From assembly GCF_022317005.1 (NCBI RefSeq), contig NZ_CP081006.1, forward strand, positions 744,001 to 808,000: 64,000 bases of DNA, read 5' to 3'. Both the position numbers and the translations under genes were made by a program. The notes below the pieces were generated by a model, which made no database searches, was not told where the DNA came from, and saw only the letters and a list, made by a program, of their open reading frames with translations. The stretch is from Mycobacterium sp. IDR2000157661. Lineage in GTDB: Bacteria; Actinomycetota; Actinomycetes; Mycobacteriales; Mycobacteriaceae. Of this stretch, positions 9,061 through 17,868 are shown one piece after another. Every line of letters starts with the position of its first letter. The first letter of the stretch is position 1.

Positions 9061-9357
9061 ATGGAAGCGGTTGGGGACTCCGCCTGCTACCTGGCGGAAT
9101 GGTACCTGCCGGAGCTCAGCGAGAAGTGCGTCGACGACCTCGTCGCGCGGGTGGATGCCGCCGCTGCCAGCGCCGCCGAGGCCGGTGAGTCCGTTCGACT
9201 GCTGGCCACCTTGTCGGTTCCGACCGACGAAGTGCTCTACGGCGTGTTCGGAGCCGACTCCCAGGAGGTCGTGTCGCGGACCTGCTCGGCGGCCGGCGCA
9301 CCGCATCATCGGTTGTCCGCGCATATCGGCACCCGCATTCGGGAGCTACATCCATGA
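9061..9357 (+). CDS. Small cytosolic protein, possibly DUF4242-like
   Basis: A 98-residue protein without signal or membrane segment, starting CYLAEWYLPELSEKCVDDLVARVDAAAA and containing LLATLSVPTDEVLYGVFGADS and VVSRTCSAAGAPHHRL. The alpha-beta pattern and Cys/His content recall small ferredoxin-fold DUF4242/nickel-binding-like proteins that often sit beside LAL regulators, but I cannot confirm the family. It lies between the two LuxR paralogues, 83 bases before the second, and carries the 18-bp shared element just upstream, so it is probably transcribed with the second regulator and could be its small-molecule sensor or a target (inference). Confidence 0.7.
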   Translation: MEAVGDSACYLAEWYLPELSEKCVDDLVARVDAAAASAAEAGESVRLLATLSVPTDEVLYGVFGADSQEVVSRTCSAAGAPHHRLSAHIGTRIRELHP

Positions 9358-9439
9358 GTTTGCCAATCCGCCGCCTCGGCAACTGATTTCGCGACGCTAA
9401 GCATCGGCCTGCCTGCGCCGGCCCGTCCACGGTACCCGT

Positions 9440-12250
9440 TTGAGCAATAACGATGTATGGTCGGGTTTGCTGCTGACGAGGGGGTCACTGGCTTTGGGGG
9501 TTATCGAACGGCCGGCCGAATACCGGGCCGTCACCGATGTTCTGTCGGCCGCGATGTCGCGGCCGGCGGCAGTCGTCATCGAGGGCGAGGCAGGCGTCGG
9601 CAAGACGACGCTGTGGCTGGCCGGCGTTTCCGAGGCCCGCGACCGCGGATTCCGGGTGCTCTCGGCGCGCAGCGGTGAGGCCGAGACCGCCTTCGCCTAC
9701 GCTGCGGTGGCCGACCTGCTCTACGACGTCGAACCGGCCCTGCTGACGGACCTGCCCGACCTGCAGCGCCTCGCCGTCGATCGGGTGCTGCTGCGGGCCG
9801 ACGGGGAGGGACCGCCGACCGATCAGGGCGTCGTGGCAGCCGCGCTGGCCGCGGTCATCGAACTGCTGGCCGCCAGGTCGCCGGTGCTGGTGGCACTCGA
9901 CGACGTGCAGTGGCTCGACCCGTCGAGCCAGGCCGTGGTGGCCGCGGCGGCCAAGCGGCTCACGGGGCGGGTGGGCATGTTGCTCACCGAGCGGACCGAA
10001 CACGAGGGGCCGGGTGCGGCGCAGTGGCTGCAGCCGGGAGGAGGCGGCGAGGAGATCGGCCGGATCCGCGTCGGCCCGCTCAGCCTCGGCGCGCTGCACG
10101 CGTTGATCTCGGCGCGGCTCGGCCGCTCGTTCTCCCGACCGACGATGGTGCGCATCCGCGACATCTCCGGCGGCAACCCGTTCTACGCGTTGGAGTTGGC
10201 TCGCACCATTGAGGCGGGTGCTTCGGAGGCGGTGCTGCCCGCCACCCTTGCCGAGCTGATGCGCCGACGAATCGGACGGCTGGACAGCGGGACCCAGACG
10301 CTGCTATTGGCCGCGGCGTGTGCCGCGGCGCCCACCCCCGACCTGCTCGCCCGCGTCACCGACACCACCGTGGAGCGCGTCGTGGAACGGCTCGGCGAGG
10401 CGGAAGCCAAGGGCATCATCACTATCGAGGGCGGCCCCGAGGGCGGCATTGTGTGTTTCACGCACCCGTTGTTGGCGCGCAGCGTGTACACCGACGCGAT
10501 GCGACATGAGCGACGCGCGATGCACCGCTCGCTCGCCGAGGCGGTGGAGCTTCCGGAATTGCGGGCCAGGCACATGGCCCTGGCCGCCTCGAGCGCCGAC
10601 CCGACGACGCTGAAGGCGCTCGACACCGCGGCCGACACCGCACGAACGAGGGGTGCGCCGGCCGCCGGCGCCGAATTGATCGAACTGGCAATCGGTTTGG
10701 GCGGCGACACCTCGAAGCGACGGATCCGGGCTGCGGAGTACCACCTGCAGGCGGGTGACCTCGGACGTGCGCGACGGCTGCTCGACGGGCTGCTCGGCCG
10801 GCTGGGGCCCGGGTCGGACCGGGCCAGGGCGTTGATCCTGCTGGCGCAGAAGCGTATTCATCACAACGACTTCGGCGAGGCGGTGCGCCTGCTGGAGGAA
10901 TCCCTCGAGAACGCCTTACACAGCGCCGAGCTCCGCATCCACACGCTGCTGTGGTTGTCCTGCGCGCAATTGAACGCCGGTGATTTGTTGGCCGCACTGC
11001 AGAATGCAGAGCGCGCGGTCACCCAGGCCGAGGACGTCGACGACCCCAACCTGATCAGCCACGCGCTGGGGCTGCGGGCCAGCGTGGCGTTCATGTGTGG
11101 GCGCGGCGTCGATCTTGTCAGCCTGCGTCGTGCGGTCGCATTGGAAGATCCGAACAGCGACGCGCCCTTCACCTTCCGAGCCAGCGCGAACAGTGCCCTG
11201 CTGTTGTCGTGGTCGGGGCGGCTCGATGAAGCATGCAAACAGCTCACCGACGAGCGACGGCGCTGTGTGGATCGCGGTGCCGAAACCGACGTCCTTTTCG
11301 TGGCTCTGTTCATGGTGATCACCGAAATCTGGCGAGGCGAGTACGTCGAGGCAGCGCGCATCGCCGAGGAGATGAAGGAGCGGGCGCAACAACTCGGTGG
11401 TGAACACATGCAGGTGCTCGCGATGACCGTGAAGACCGTCGTCGCCTCCTATGCGGGCCGCGAGGAGGAGACGCGCAGCACGGCGGTCGCGGCGATCGAG
11501 CGCGCCCATCGCTGTGGTTCGCCGCGGCTGACGGAGTGGGCGGTGATCAGCGTGGGCTTCCTGGAGGTGTCGCTCGGCCGTCATGAACAGGCGCTGCAGG
11601 CCCTGCAGCCGCTGCTCGATGTCTTCGGGTTCATCCCGGGGACCGAAATCGTCACGGCGGGTTACATTCCCGATGCGGTCGAGGCGATGATCGCGCTGGG
11701 GCGGGCGGCCGAAGCCGAACCGTTGATCGAGGCACTGGAGACAAACGGGCGCATGGTCGATCGGCCGTGGATGTTGGCGACGGGTGCGCGGTGTCGCAGC
11801 TTGTGGTTGGCCGCGCGCGGACAGGTGACCACCGCCGCGGAGATGGCGGAGCAGGCGCTCGTTCACCATGAGCGGCTGCCGATGCCGTTCGAGCGGGCCC
11901 GCACCCTGCTGGTGCTCGGTCAGTTGCGGCGCAGGCAGCGCCAGAAGGAGACCGCCCGGGCGACGCTCGCCGAGGCGCTGGAGGTCTTCGAGACGTTGGG
12001 CGCGTCGCTGTGGGCGGACCGAGCGCGGGCGGAATTGGATCGCGTCGGCTTGTCCTCGACGGACGAGTGGGGTCTGACGCCTTCCGAGCAGCGGGTGGCC
12101 GAGCTCGCGGCCACGGGCATGACGACGCGCGACGTCGCGTCGGCGCTGTTCATCAGCCCCAAGACGGTCGAGTCCAACCTGGCGAAGGTGTATCGCAAGC
12201 TGGGGATCAGGTCGCGCGCCGAACTGGGCCGGGTGATGAGCGAGGGCTGA
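9440..12250 (+). CDS. Large ATP-binding LuxR-family regulator (LAL type), copy 2
   Basis: A 936-residue paralogue of the regulator at 6157. It starts at TTG. Walker A is EGEAGVGKTT (residues 48-57), Walker B is VLVALDDVQWLDPSS, and the C-terminal HTH is LTPSEQRVAELAATGMTTRD through KTVESNLAKVYRKLGIRSR. The middle is a long repeat-like helical region aligned with copy 1 along its whole length (for example IWRG, AVEAMIALGR, LPMPFERARTLLVLGQLRRRQR). The pair probably arose by tandem duplication with the small gene between them. It lies downstream of an 18-bp shared element, so feedback control is possible. Confidence 0.9.
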   Translation: MSNNDVWSGLLLTRGSLALGVIERPAEYRAVTDVLSAAMSRPAAVVIEGEAGVGKTTLWLAGVSEARDRGFRVLSARSGEAETAFAYAAVADLLYDVEPALLTDLPDLQRLAVDRVLLRADGEGPPTDQGVVAAALAAVIELLAARSPVLVALDDVQWLDPSSQAVVAAAAKRLTGRVGMLLTERTEHEGPGAAQWLQPGGGGEEIGRIRVGPLSLGALHALISARLGRSFSRPTMVRIRDISGGNPFYALELARTIEAGASEAVLPATLAELMRRRIGRLDSGTQTLLLAAACAAAPTPDLLARVTDTTVERVVERLGEAEAKGIITIEGGPEGGIVCFTHPLLARSVYTDAMRHERRAMHRSLAEAVELPELRARHMALAASSADPTTLKALDTAADTARTRGAPAAGAELIELAIGLGGDTSKRRIRAAEYHLQAGDLGRARRLLDGLLGRLGPGSDRARALILLAQKRIHHNDFGEAVRLLEESLENALHSAELRIHTLLWLSCAQLNAGDLLAALQNAERAVTQAEDVDDPNLISHALGLRASVAFMCGRGVDLVSLRRAVALEDPNSDAPFTFRASANSALLLSWSGRLDEACKQLTDERRRCVDRGAETDVLFVALFMVITEIWRGEYVEAARIAEEMKERAQQLGGEHMQVLAMTVKTVVASYAGREEETRSTAVAAIERAHRCGSPRLTEWAVISVGFLEVSLGRHEQALQALQPLLDVFGFIPGTEIVTAGYIPDAVEAMIALGRAAEAEPLIEALETNGRMVDRPWMLATGARCRSLWLAARGQVTTAAEMAEQALVHHERLPMPFERARTLLVLGQLRRRQRQKETARATLAEALEVFETLGASLWADRARAELDRVGLSSTDEWGLTPSEQRVAELAATGMTTRDVASALFISPKTVESNLAKVYRKLGIRSRAELGRVMSEG

Positions 12251-12348
12251 TGATGGCGGACCTGGCCGTGGCCTCCGCCGGATTTCACCGCGGCGGGTGG
12301 GAGCGGACCGTAGGCTGTGGCCGGGAGCGAGTCGACTTGGGGGGCTTG

Positions 12349-13035
12349 ATGAGATCGTCGCTGCGGGCCAATAGGGTCATCGCGGCCATGGTGGCTGTTG
12401 TGCTGGGGCTCGGGATGGCGGCGTGCGGTTCCGACGACGAGACGGCAACGTCGTCGCCATCACCGCAGACGACCGGCGCGCCGACTTCTGCTCCTGAGCA
12501 GGCCGCTCCGGAGATGACGATCGCCGAGTACATCCAGCGGAACAACATCACGGAGACGCCGGTTCGCCGCGGCGACCCCGGGGCGCCCACAATCGAATTA
12601 CCGGTGCCGCCGGGGTGGCGAGACGCGAACACTCGCGCTCCCGAAGGTGCCTACACGGCAATGGATTACGCGGATCCGGCCGGGGCGGCCGACACGGGCA
12701 CGATCATCGCGTACGTCTCCAAGCTGACCGGGAATGTGGACCCTGCCAAGATCCTCGAGTACGCCCCCGCCGAGATCCAGCGGCTGCCGGGCTACGAGGG
12801 CCCGAAGGTCGGCGGGCCGACCAAGGTGGGCGGATATGACACGACGCAGATCGGTGGCGCATACACCAAACTCGGTGCCAAACGAGCCATCGGTCAGATG
12901 ACCACGGTGATCCCCGCCCAGGACGGTACGTACGTCCTCCAATTGAATGCCGAGAGTCCCGGCACGCCGGAGCAGGTTCAGGCTCTGACCCTTGCGACGG
13001 CCTTCCTGGCCCAGCAGGCCAAGGTCACGCCGTAG
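12349..13035 (+). CDS. LpqN/LpqT-family lipoprotein
   Basis: A 228-residue predicted lipoprotein. The frame is open from 12010, but the signal peptide starts at the ATG at 12349 (MRSSLRANRVIAAMVAVVLG) and leads to the lipobox GMAAC at about residue 25, so that start is chosen. After a Ser/Thr/Pro linker comes the LpqN-type domain, with ELPVPPGW near the start and TLATAFLAQQAKV at the end. Family proteins are exported and anchored on the outer leaflet of the plasma membrane; LpqN binds RND transporter partners in M. tuberculosis, but the function of this copy is unknown. It is 98 bases after the LuxR gene. Confidence 0.85.
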   Translation: MRSSLRANRVIAAMVAVVLGLGMAACGSDDETATSSPSPQTTGAPTSAPEQAAPEMTIAEYIQRNNITETPVRRGDPGAPTIELPVPPGWRDANTRAPEGAYTAMDYADPAGAADTGTIIAYVSKLTGNVDPAKILEYAPAEIQRLPGYEGPKVGGPTKVGGYDTTQIGGAYTKLGAKRAIGQMTTVIPAQDGTYVLQLNAESPGTPEQVQALTLATAFLAQQAKVTP

Positions 13036-13056
13036 CGTGCGCCCCTGCTCGAACCA

Positions 13057-13074
13057 TAGGGAAACGCCCTATTC
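13057..13074 (+). promoter_or_regulatory. 18-bp shared element, copy 2 (TAGGGAAACGCCCTATTC)
   Basis: Second copy of the consensus TAGGGAAA(C/G)NCCC(G/T)ATTC. The inner 15 bases form an imperfect palindrome, TAGGGA-AAC-GCCCTA. It ends 58 bases before the ATG at 13133 on that gene's strand. Confidence 0.65.
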
Positions 13075-13132
13075 CTATTGCACCACTCGCCTGCGAAGCT
13101 ACTTGCGGAAGAAACTCAAATTTGGGGGAATC

Positions 13133-13552
13133 ATGACTGGTGCTTCGGGTACTGCCGCCCGCTTTCGACTTGCCGTAGCAGCGTCGGCTGTCGCGGCCGC
13201 TGCCACGCTTGCGCCGGCGGCGGTCGCTTATGGGAGCCCACTGACGCCGGCGCCGCTGGCCTCGATCGGATCGACGCTTGGCGGCGACACCGTCGCTGCC
13301 TGCGACCCGAGCATCTCGCTTTGCGCCCCTGAAGTGGCGTCCATCGTGGGTGACTCGAGCCTCGCGGCCGCCCAGAGCCCGTTCCAGAACTCGCTGTTTT
13401 GGTTCGGCCCGGCCAACCCGAACTTCGTGCCGCTGTTCGGCATCGTCTTCCCCAACTTCTTCGGGCTCAACTTCGAAGCCTGCATACTGGGCGGCGCCAT
13501 CCACCTGTCGCCCTACGGCGGAGGGTTCATCGGCCTCGGCGCCGGCTGCTGA
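13133..13552 (+). CDS. Small secreted Cys-containing protein, copy 1
   Basis: A 139-residue exported protein. The ATG at 13133 follows the strong ribosome site TTTGGGGGAA. Signal peptide: residues 1-33, Ala-rich, with likely cleavage near AVAYGS. The mature part has four cysteines (CDPSISLC, EACILGG, and the final residue of GLGAGC), suggesting two disulfides, and a Phe/Pro/Asn-rich centre (NSLFWFGPANPNFVPLFG). I do not recognise a characterised family. Bases 13279-13554 are identical to 13957-14232 in the next copy, so the mature proteins are identical and only leaders and promoters differ. It carries a shared 18-bp element upstream. Confidence 0.8.
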   Translation: MTGASGTAARFRLAVAASAVAAAATLAPAAVAYGSPLTPAPLASIGSTLGGDTVAACDPSISLCAPEVASIVGDSSLAAAQSPFQNSLFWFGPANPNFVPLFGIVFPNFFGLNFEACILGGAIHLSPYGGGFIGLGAGC

Positions 13553-13554
13553 CC
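13279..13554 (+). repeat. 276-bp perfect direct repeat, copy 1
   Basis: Compared by eye, this stretch is identical to 13957-14232. It begins inside the mature coding region and ends two bases after the stop codon. The flanking leaders differ at many positions, so the identity is abrupt on both sides. Confidence 0.85.
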
Positions 13555-13819
13555 GAAGAGGGCTGACGGTAGGAAATCAGGTCACGTCAGCAAAGCGCTA
13601 GGTGATGAGCGCGAACCGAGTTGATTCGCATTCTGGTATTGCAGGCCTTCACGGTCCACTCTTCAACCGCGCGCGCCACACGAGGCGAGCACAACGCGCC
13701 CGACCTGCTAGCCTCGCTCGTCGCGCCGCATTTAATCCACCGTCAATATTTGGATCGGTGGTTGACAGCGTGTCGGAAGTCTGCGAGGCTCACAGTTAAC
13801 TCTGGGAGGGGGGAATTTG

Positions 13820-14230
13820 ATGTCTACTAGTGCATCGAAAATTCGTATGGTCACTGCGGCCACCGCTGTCGCGGCCGCTGCTACTCTTGCGCCTGCGGCG
13901 GTAGCACATGCGAGCCCACTGACGCCGGCACCGCTGGCCTCGATCGGTTCGACGCTGGGCGGCGACACCGTCGCTGCCTGCGACCCGAGCATCTCGCTTT
14001 GCGCCCCTGAAGTGGCGTCCATCGTGGGTGACTCGAGCCTCGCGGCCGCCCAGAGCCCGTTCCAGAACTCGCTGTTTTGGTTCGGCCCGGCCAACCCGAA
14101 CTTCGTGCCGCTGTTCGGCATCGTCTTCCCCAACTTCTTCGGGCTCAACTTCGAAGCCTGCATACTGGGCGGCGCCATCCACCTGTCGCCCTACGGCGGA
14201 GGGTTCATCGGCCTCGGCGCCGGCTGCTGA
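13820..14230 (+). CDS. Small secreted Cys-containing protein, copy 2
   Basis: A 136-residue paralogue of the gene at 13133. The ATG at 13820 is preferred over the TTG three bases earlier; it follows GGGAGGGGGG. The signal peptide (to about AVAHAS) differs from copy 1, while the mature chain is residue-for-residue the same, with the same four cysteines. The upstream region has no 18-bp shared element but has CTCACAGTTAAC at about 13790, so the two copies are probably controlled differently. It is the last gene before the polysaccharide locus. Function unknown; a cell-wall or secreted role is inferred from the signal peptide. Confidence 0.8.
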   Translation: MSTSASKIRMVTAATAVAAAATLAPAAVAHASPLTPAPLASIGSTLGGDTVAACDPSISLCAPEVASIVGDSSLAAAQSPFQNSLFWFGPANPNFVPLFGIVFPNFFGLNFEACILGGAIHLSPYGGGFIGLGAGC

Positions 14231-14232
14231 CC
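13957..14232 (+). repeat. 276-bp perfect direct repeat, copy 2
   Basis: Partner of 13279-13554. Identity stops immediately after TGACC at the end of the gene, where 13555 onward and 14233 onward diverge completely. Confidence 0.85.
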
Positions 14233-14331
14233 CGGCAACAGCCCACCAAGCGGTTGCTGTTTCACGCCAGATCACTGTTGTTGTCGGGTCTGCGACGTGC
14301 TGCCCGAAATCGAGGACGGAATCATCCCTAG

Positions 14332-16197
14332 GTGCCGAACTTTTCGCGACGCCCGTTCCGACGGACGCCAGACGGTGATGACGCACCGATCGACAGGGAG
14401 TACGACAGCGAGACCCGCGTAAGTCGGCTCCGCGAGGCGCTCAGCCGACGAGAGGTGAAGTTCGGCGGCGTACTGCTGTTATTGATTGTCGTCGGTTTGG
14501 GTTGCTGGCTCGGTATTGCTGCCTTTCAGGCGAAGTCAGGACTCGAACAAGCCCGCAGTAGCGCGCAACAGGCGAAAGACGCGCTACTGCAGGCAGACAC
14601 CGCCGAGGCGTCAAGGTATGCAGACGAAGCCCGGTCTCAAGCGCAATCGGCACGCGACGCGACGCACTCACTGCCGTGGAGCATCGCAGCGGTGGTTCCG
14701 TGGCTGGGTAGCCCCTTCAAAACGGGCCAGCAGATCTCCGATGTCGTGCTCGGCTTAGCGGCCGACGTGCTGCAGCCGTCGGCGAATGTCAGCGCGGCGC
14801 TTTCTCCAGACCGGCTGCTTCATGACGGGCGAGTTGACGTACAGCTGCTTCGTGAGAACGAACCGGCACTCAGCCAGATAGCGGACAGCGCGAACAGGCT
14901 CGACGCTAAGGCCGAAGCTATATCGGATCCGACATATCTATCGCTGATCCGCGATGCGCGCTTAGAACTTCAGAATCAGACGCTCGAAGTTACGGCGTTA
15001 CTTGAAAACACCGCGCTGGCCGCGCAATTGGCTCCGTCGATGATGGGCGCCGACGGCCCGCGGACATACTTCATGGCTTTTCAAACGAACGCAGAACTGC
15101 GCGGCACCGGTGGATTGTTGGGCGGGTTCGGGATCCTGCGAATGGACAACGGCAAGCCGACCGTTGAGAACCTCGCTCCGAACACCGAACTAAGAGGATT
15201 ATCAGCGCCCGTCGATCTCGGGCCGGAATTCGTGAAGCAGTACGGCCAGAGCTCTCCCTTCTCCGATTTCCGGAACAGCAACCAAAGCTCGCATTTCCCC
15301 TACGCTGCGCAGATTTGGCGAGCGATGTGGGCGCAGGAGTCCGGCATGAGCGTCGATGGCGTGATCGCCATCGACCCAGTCGCTCTGAGCTACATCCTGG
15401 GCGCGGTTGGCCCAGTGAGGATGCCCGATGGCGAGGTGGTCACGCAGGACAACGTCGTCGAACTGACCGAGTCCACTGCTTACGCTCGCTTTCCAACGGA
15501 TCAAGTCGCACGAAAGCAATATCTTCAGGACATCGCTAATGAAGTCGTGAAGACGACCACGGGGCCAGTAAAATCGCCGAGTAAGTTGCTCGATGCCCTC
15601 GGCAAGGCCGCTGGTGAACGGCGCATCGCGGTGTGGAGTTCGTCGCCGACAGAACAGAAGCTTCTCGAGGAGACAACGCTCGCCCACGTGGTTCCCGACG
15701 ATTCCACACCCTACGCAGAAGTCGTGATCAACAACCTGGGCGGAAACAAGCTCGACTACTACCTCCAAACAAAAATCGAGTACGCGGCCGACGGTTGCGA
15801 CGGTGAAAAGAGAATGTCCACCGTCACTGTAAGGATGACCAACACACTGCGAGATGGGCGACCACTATCGGACTATGTGGCGTCCGCAGGCGGCCTGCCG
15901 GCTGAAGTTCAGAACACAGTGCCGAAGGGCGTAATGATTTCCTCGGTTCGTCTCCTAGCGACGACAGGCGCGACATTGGTGAGCGCAATCGCCGATGGCC
16001 GGCGAGTTACGGTCTTCCCCGGCACGGAACGCGGTCACCCAACCTTCGAGGCGCAGGTCGCCGTTCCGCCGGGGCAGTCCGGTGTATTGACTTTCCACCT
16101 CTCTGAGCCGACCGCTCCAGGCGCTCCGCGCGTCCCGGTTCAGCCGTTGCGGGAGACCGTCGCGCCGACAGTTTCGGTACCCGAATGCTCAGAATGA
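14332..16197 (+). CDS. DUF4012 membrane-anchored extracytoplasmic protein
   Basis: A 621-residue protein starting at GTG. A basic cytoplasmic N-terminus (about 40 residues) is followed by one transmembrane helix (VLLLLIVVGLGCWLGIAAF, about residues 46-64), an Ala/Gln-rich coiled region and a large external domain matching DUF4012 (FMAFQTNAELRGTGGLLGGFG, IDPVALSYILGAVGPV). Such proteins are repeatedly found in actinobacterial polysaccharide loci; a role in polymer attachment or export is possible but unproven. It is the first gene of the plus-strand arm of the cluster, followed 216 bases later by the BY-kinase. Codons here are visibly less GC-rich than in the housekeeping block (by eye). Confidence 0.8.
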   Translation: MPNFSRRPFRRTPDGDDAPIDREYDSETRVSRLREALSRREVKFGGVLLLLIVVGLGCWLGIAAFQAKSGLEQARSSAQQAKDALLQADTAEASRYADEARSQAQSARDATHSLPWSIAAVVPWLGSPFKTGQQISDVVLGLAADVLQPSANVSAALSPDRLLHDGRVDVQLLRENEPALSQIADSANRLDAKAEAISDPTYLSLIRDARLELQNQTLEVTALLENTALAAQLAPSMMGADGPRTYFMAFQTNAELRGTGGLLGGFGILRMDNGKPTVENLAPNTELRGLSAPVDLGPEFVKQYGQSSPFSDFRNSNQSSHFPYAAQIWRAMWAQESGMSVDGVIAIDPVALSYILGAVGPVRMPDGEVVTQDNVVELTESTAYARFPTDQVARKQYLQDIANEVVKTTTGPVKSPSKLLDALGKAAGERRIAVWSSSPTEQKLLEETTLAHVVPDDSTPYAEVVINNLGGNKLDYYLQTKIEYAADGCDGEKRMSTVTVRMTNTLRDGRPLSDYVASAGGLPAEVQNTVPKGVMISSVRLLATTGATLVSAIADGRRVTVFPGTERGHPTFEAQVAVPPGQSGVLTFHLSEPTAPGAPRVPVQPLRETVAPTVSVPECSE

Positions 16198-16413
16198 ACG
16201 TGAAGGTGTGATATGTGTGGGCATGCGACGCGGCGCCATGGGTGCACGAATTCGCCGCAAACGAGGAAGAGTATAGATGTCGAATTGGCATGTCCTACGC
16301 AGCAAACTAGTGTTTCGGCGATCAGCATGGTCCACTAGCGATAAGCTTTCGCGAATCACCCAGTCACCTAGCGGACCGGAAAATCTCGAAGAACTATATT
16401 GCAGGGGCGGACA

Positions 16414-17868
16414 TTGACAATCCAGGACTATGTGAAACTCCTGCGCGGTCGGTGGATCATCATTTGCGTCACCGCCACCCTCACCTTGCTGGGAGCCGTC
16501 GCATTCAACTTACTTTCGACCCCGCTCTACGAGGCTTCCACGAGGCTGTTCGTCTCCACTACGTCTGGCGACTCGGTCGCCGAAATATATCAGGGAAATC
16601 TTTATTCTCAACAACGCGTCGTCTCCTACACGCAACTACTTATGGGCGAGACTTTGGCACAGCGCACTGTGGACAAGCTCGGCCTGGACATGACCGCTAG
16701 CGAACTCCAAAAAAATGTCAATGCGACGTCGAAAGCCGATACGGTCCTGCTAGACGTCACAGTCGTTGACGAATCACCGGTACGCGCGCGGGACATCGCG
16801 GACGCATTGTCTGACGAGTTCGTCGTGATGGTGCGGGAGCTGGAGACGCCCCCAGAGGGGACGACACCCGATGCGCGGGTGGTCGTCGAACAGCGCGCGT
16901 CGATTCCCTCCAGTTCCGTGGTTCCACAGACTAGGCGCAATCTTGCGATCGGCCTTGCACTTGGCGTGGTGCTGGGTATTGGACTTGCGGTTTTACGAGA
17001 CATGCTCGACAATACGGTCAAGGAACGACAGACCCTAGAGAACATTGCCGGCGTCGGGGTTGTCGGGAGCATTCCGCTCGATAAGGAGCGCCGGAGGGTA
17101 CCGGCGATACCCTTCGAAAGCGACAGTTCGGCGATCGCTGAAGCGTTTCGCAAGCTTCGAACCAACCTGCAATTCCTGTCCGTTGATGACCCGCCTCGCG
17201 TCATTGTCGTCACTAGTTCGATGCCGAACGAGGGCAAAAGCATCACAGCAATAAACCTTGCGCTGGTCTTGGCGGAAGCTGAACACAACGTCGTGATAGT
17301 CGATGGAGACCTGCGACGCCCTCGGCTCAACACCTATCTGGAGCTGATCGGCTCAGTAGGTTTCAGCACCGTACTGGCGGGCGGCGCCTCTTTAGATGAG
17401 GTGGTGCAAAAGACGCGGTTCAAAGGGCTGTCCGCCGTTACCTCGGGAACGATTCCGCCCAACCCGAGCGAGCTCCTCGGGTCAATGGCAGCCAGGAAGG
17501 TCTTAGACGAACTGCGCTCTCATTTCGACTATGTCATCGTGGACTCATCCCCGCTCTTAGCCGTAACGGATGCCGCAGTTCTGGCAACCCACGCCGACGG
17601 AGTACTTGTCATAGCGCGGTACGCGCATACCAAGCGCGATCAGCTCGCGCAAGCGCTGGAACATCTCAGGGACGTCGGCGCTCGAGTACTCGGTGCGGTC
17701 TTCACGATAACGCCGACTCGCGGCGGGTCGAGCTACAGCTACACGTATTACGGAGAGGGCCGGCGGGCGTCGAGCGCTGATCTAAAGGCACATCCCAGCG
17801 ATTCTGCGCAGTCTCAGCGACGGGACGGATGGGGCTCATCGCTAAGGCGCATCGTCTCGAGACAATGA
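16414..17868 (+). CDS. Polysaccharide co-polymerase / bacterial tyrosine kinase (Wzz-BY-kinase)
   Basis: A single-chain chain-length regulator and autokinase of 484 residues. I chose the TTG at 16414 because AGGGGCGG sits 6 bases upstream; a TTG at 16399 is the alternative. Wzz domain: TM1 near residues 14-32, external loop, TM2 near 170-190. Kinase domain: Walker A VVTSSMPNEGKS (about 265-276), Walker A' VIVDGDLRRP, Walker B YVIVDSSPLL, and a Tyr-bearing tail (SSYSYTYYGEG) likely to be autophosphorylated. BY-kinases cycle phosphorylation to control polymer length with a Wzb-type phosphatase; a candidate is encoded at 39155. This is strong evidence that the region makes a Wzy-dependent polysaccharide. 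Confidence 0.9.
   Translation: MTIQDYVKLLRGRWIIICVTATLTLLGAVAFNLLSTPLYEASTRLFVSTTSGDSVAEIYQGNLYSQQRVVSYTQLLMGETLAQRTVDKLGLDMTASELQKNVNATSKADTVLLDVTVVDESPVRARDIADALSDEFVVMVRELETPPEGTTPDARVVVEQRASIPSSSVVPQTRRNLAIGLALGVVLGIGLAVLRDMLDNTVKERQTLENIAGVGVVGSIPLDKERRRVPAIPFESDSSAIAEAFRKLRTNLQFLSVDDPPRVIVVTSSMPNEGKSITAINLALVLAEAEHNVVIVDGDLRRPRLNTYLELIGSVGFSTVLAGGASLDEVVQKTRFKGLSAVTSGTIPPNPSELLGSMAARKVLDELRSHFDYVIVDSSPLLAVTDAAVLATHADGVLVIARYAHTKRDQLAQALEHLRDVGARVLGAVFTITPTRGGSSYSYTYYGEGRRASSADLKAHPSDSAQSQRRDGWGSSLRRIVSRQ

Noticed and set aside
13790..13801. CTCACAGTTAAC upstream of the second secreted-protein gene as a response-regulator (PhoP or MtrA) site
   Set aside because: Only one half-site-like match is present and no partner repeat at the expected spacing is visible, so it is not listed as a site.
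14310..14330. ATCATCCCTAGG upstream of the DUF4012 gene as a fifth copy of the shared 18-bp element
   Set aside because: Only the CCCTA part matches and the GGGAAA and ATTC parts are absent in the right spacing.
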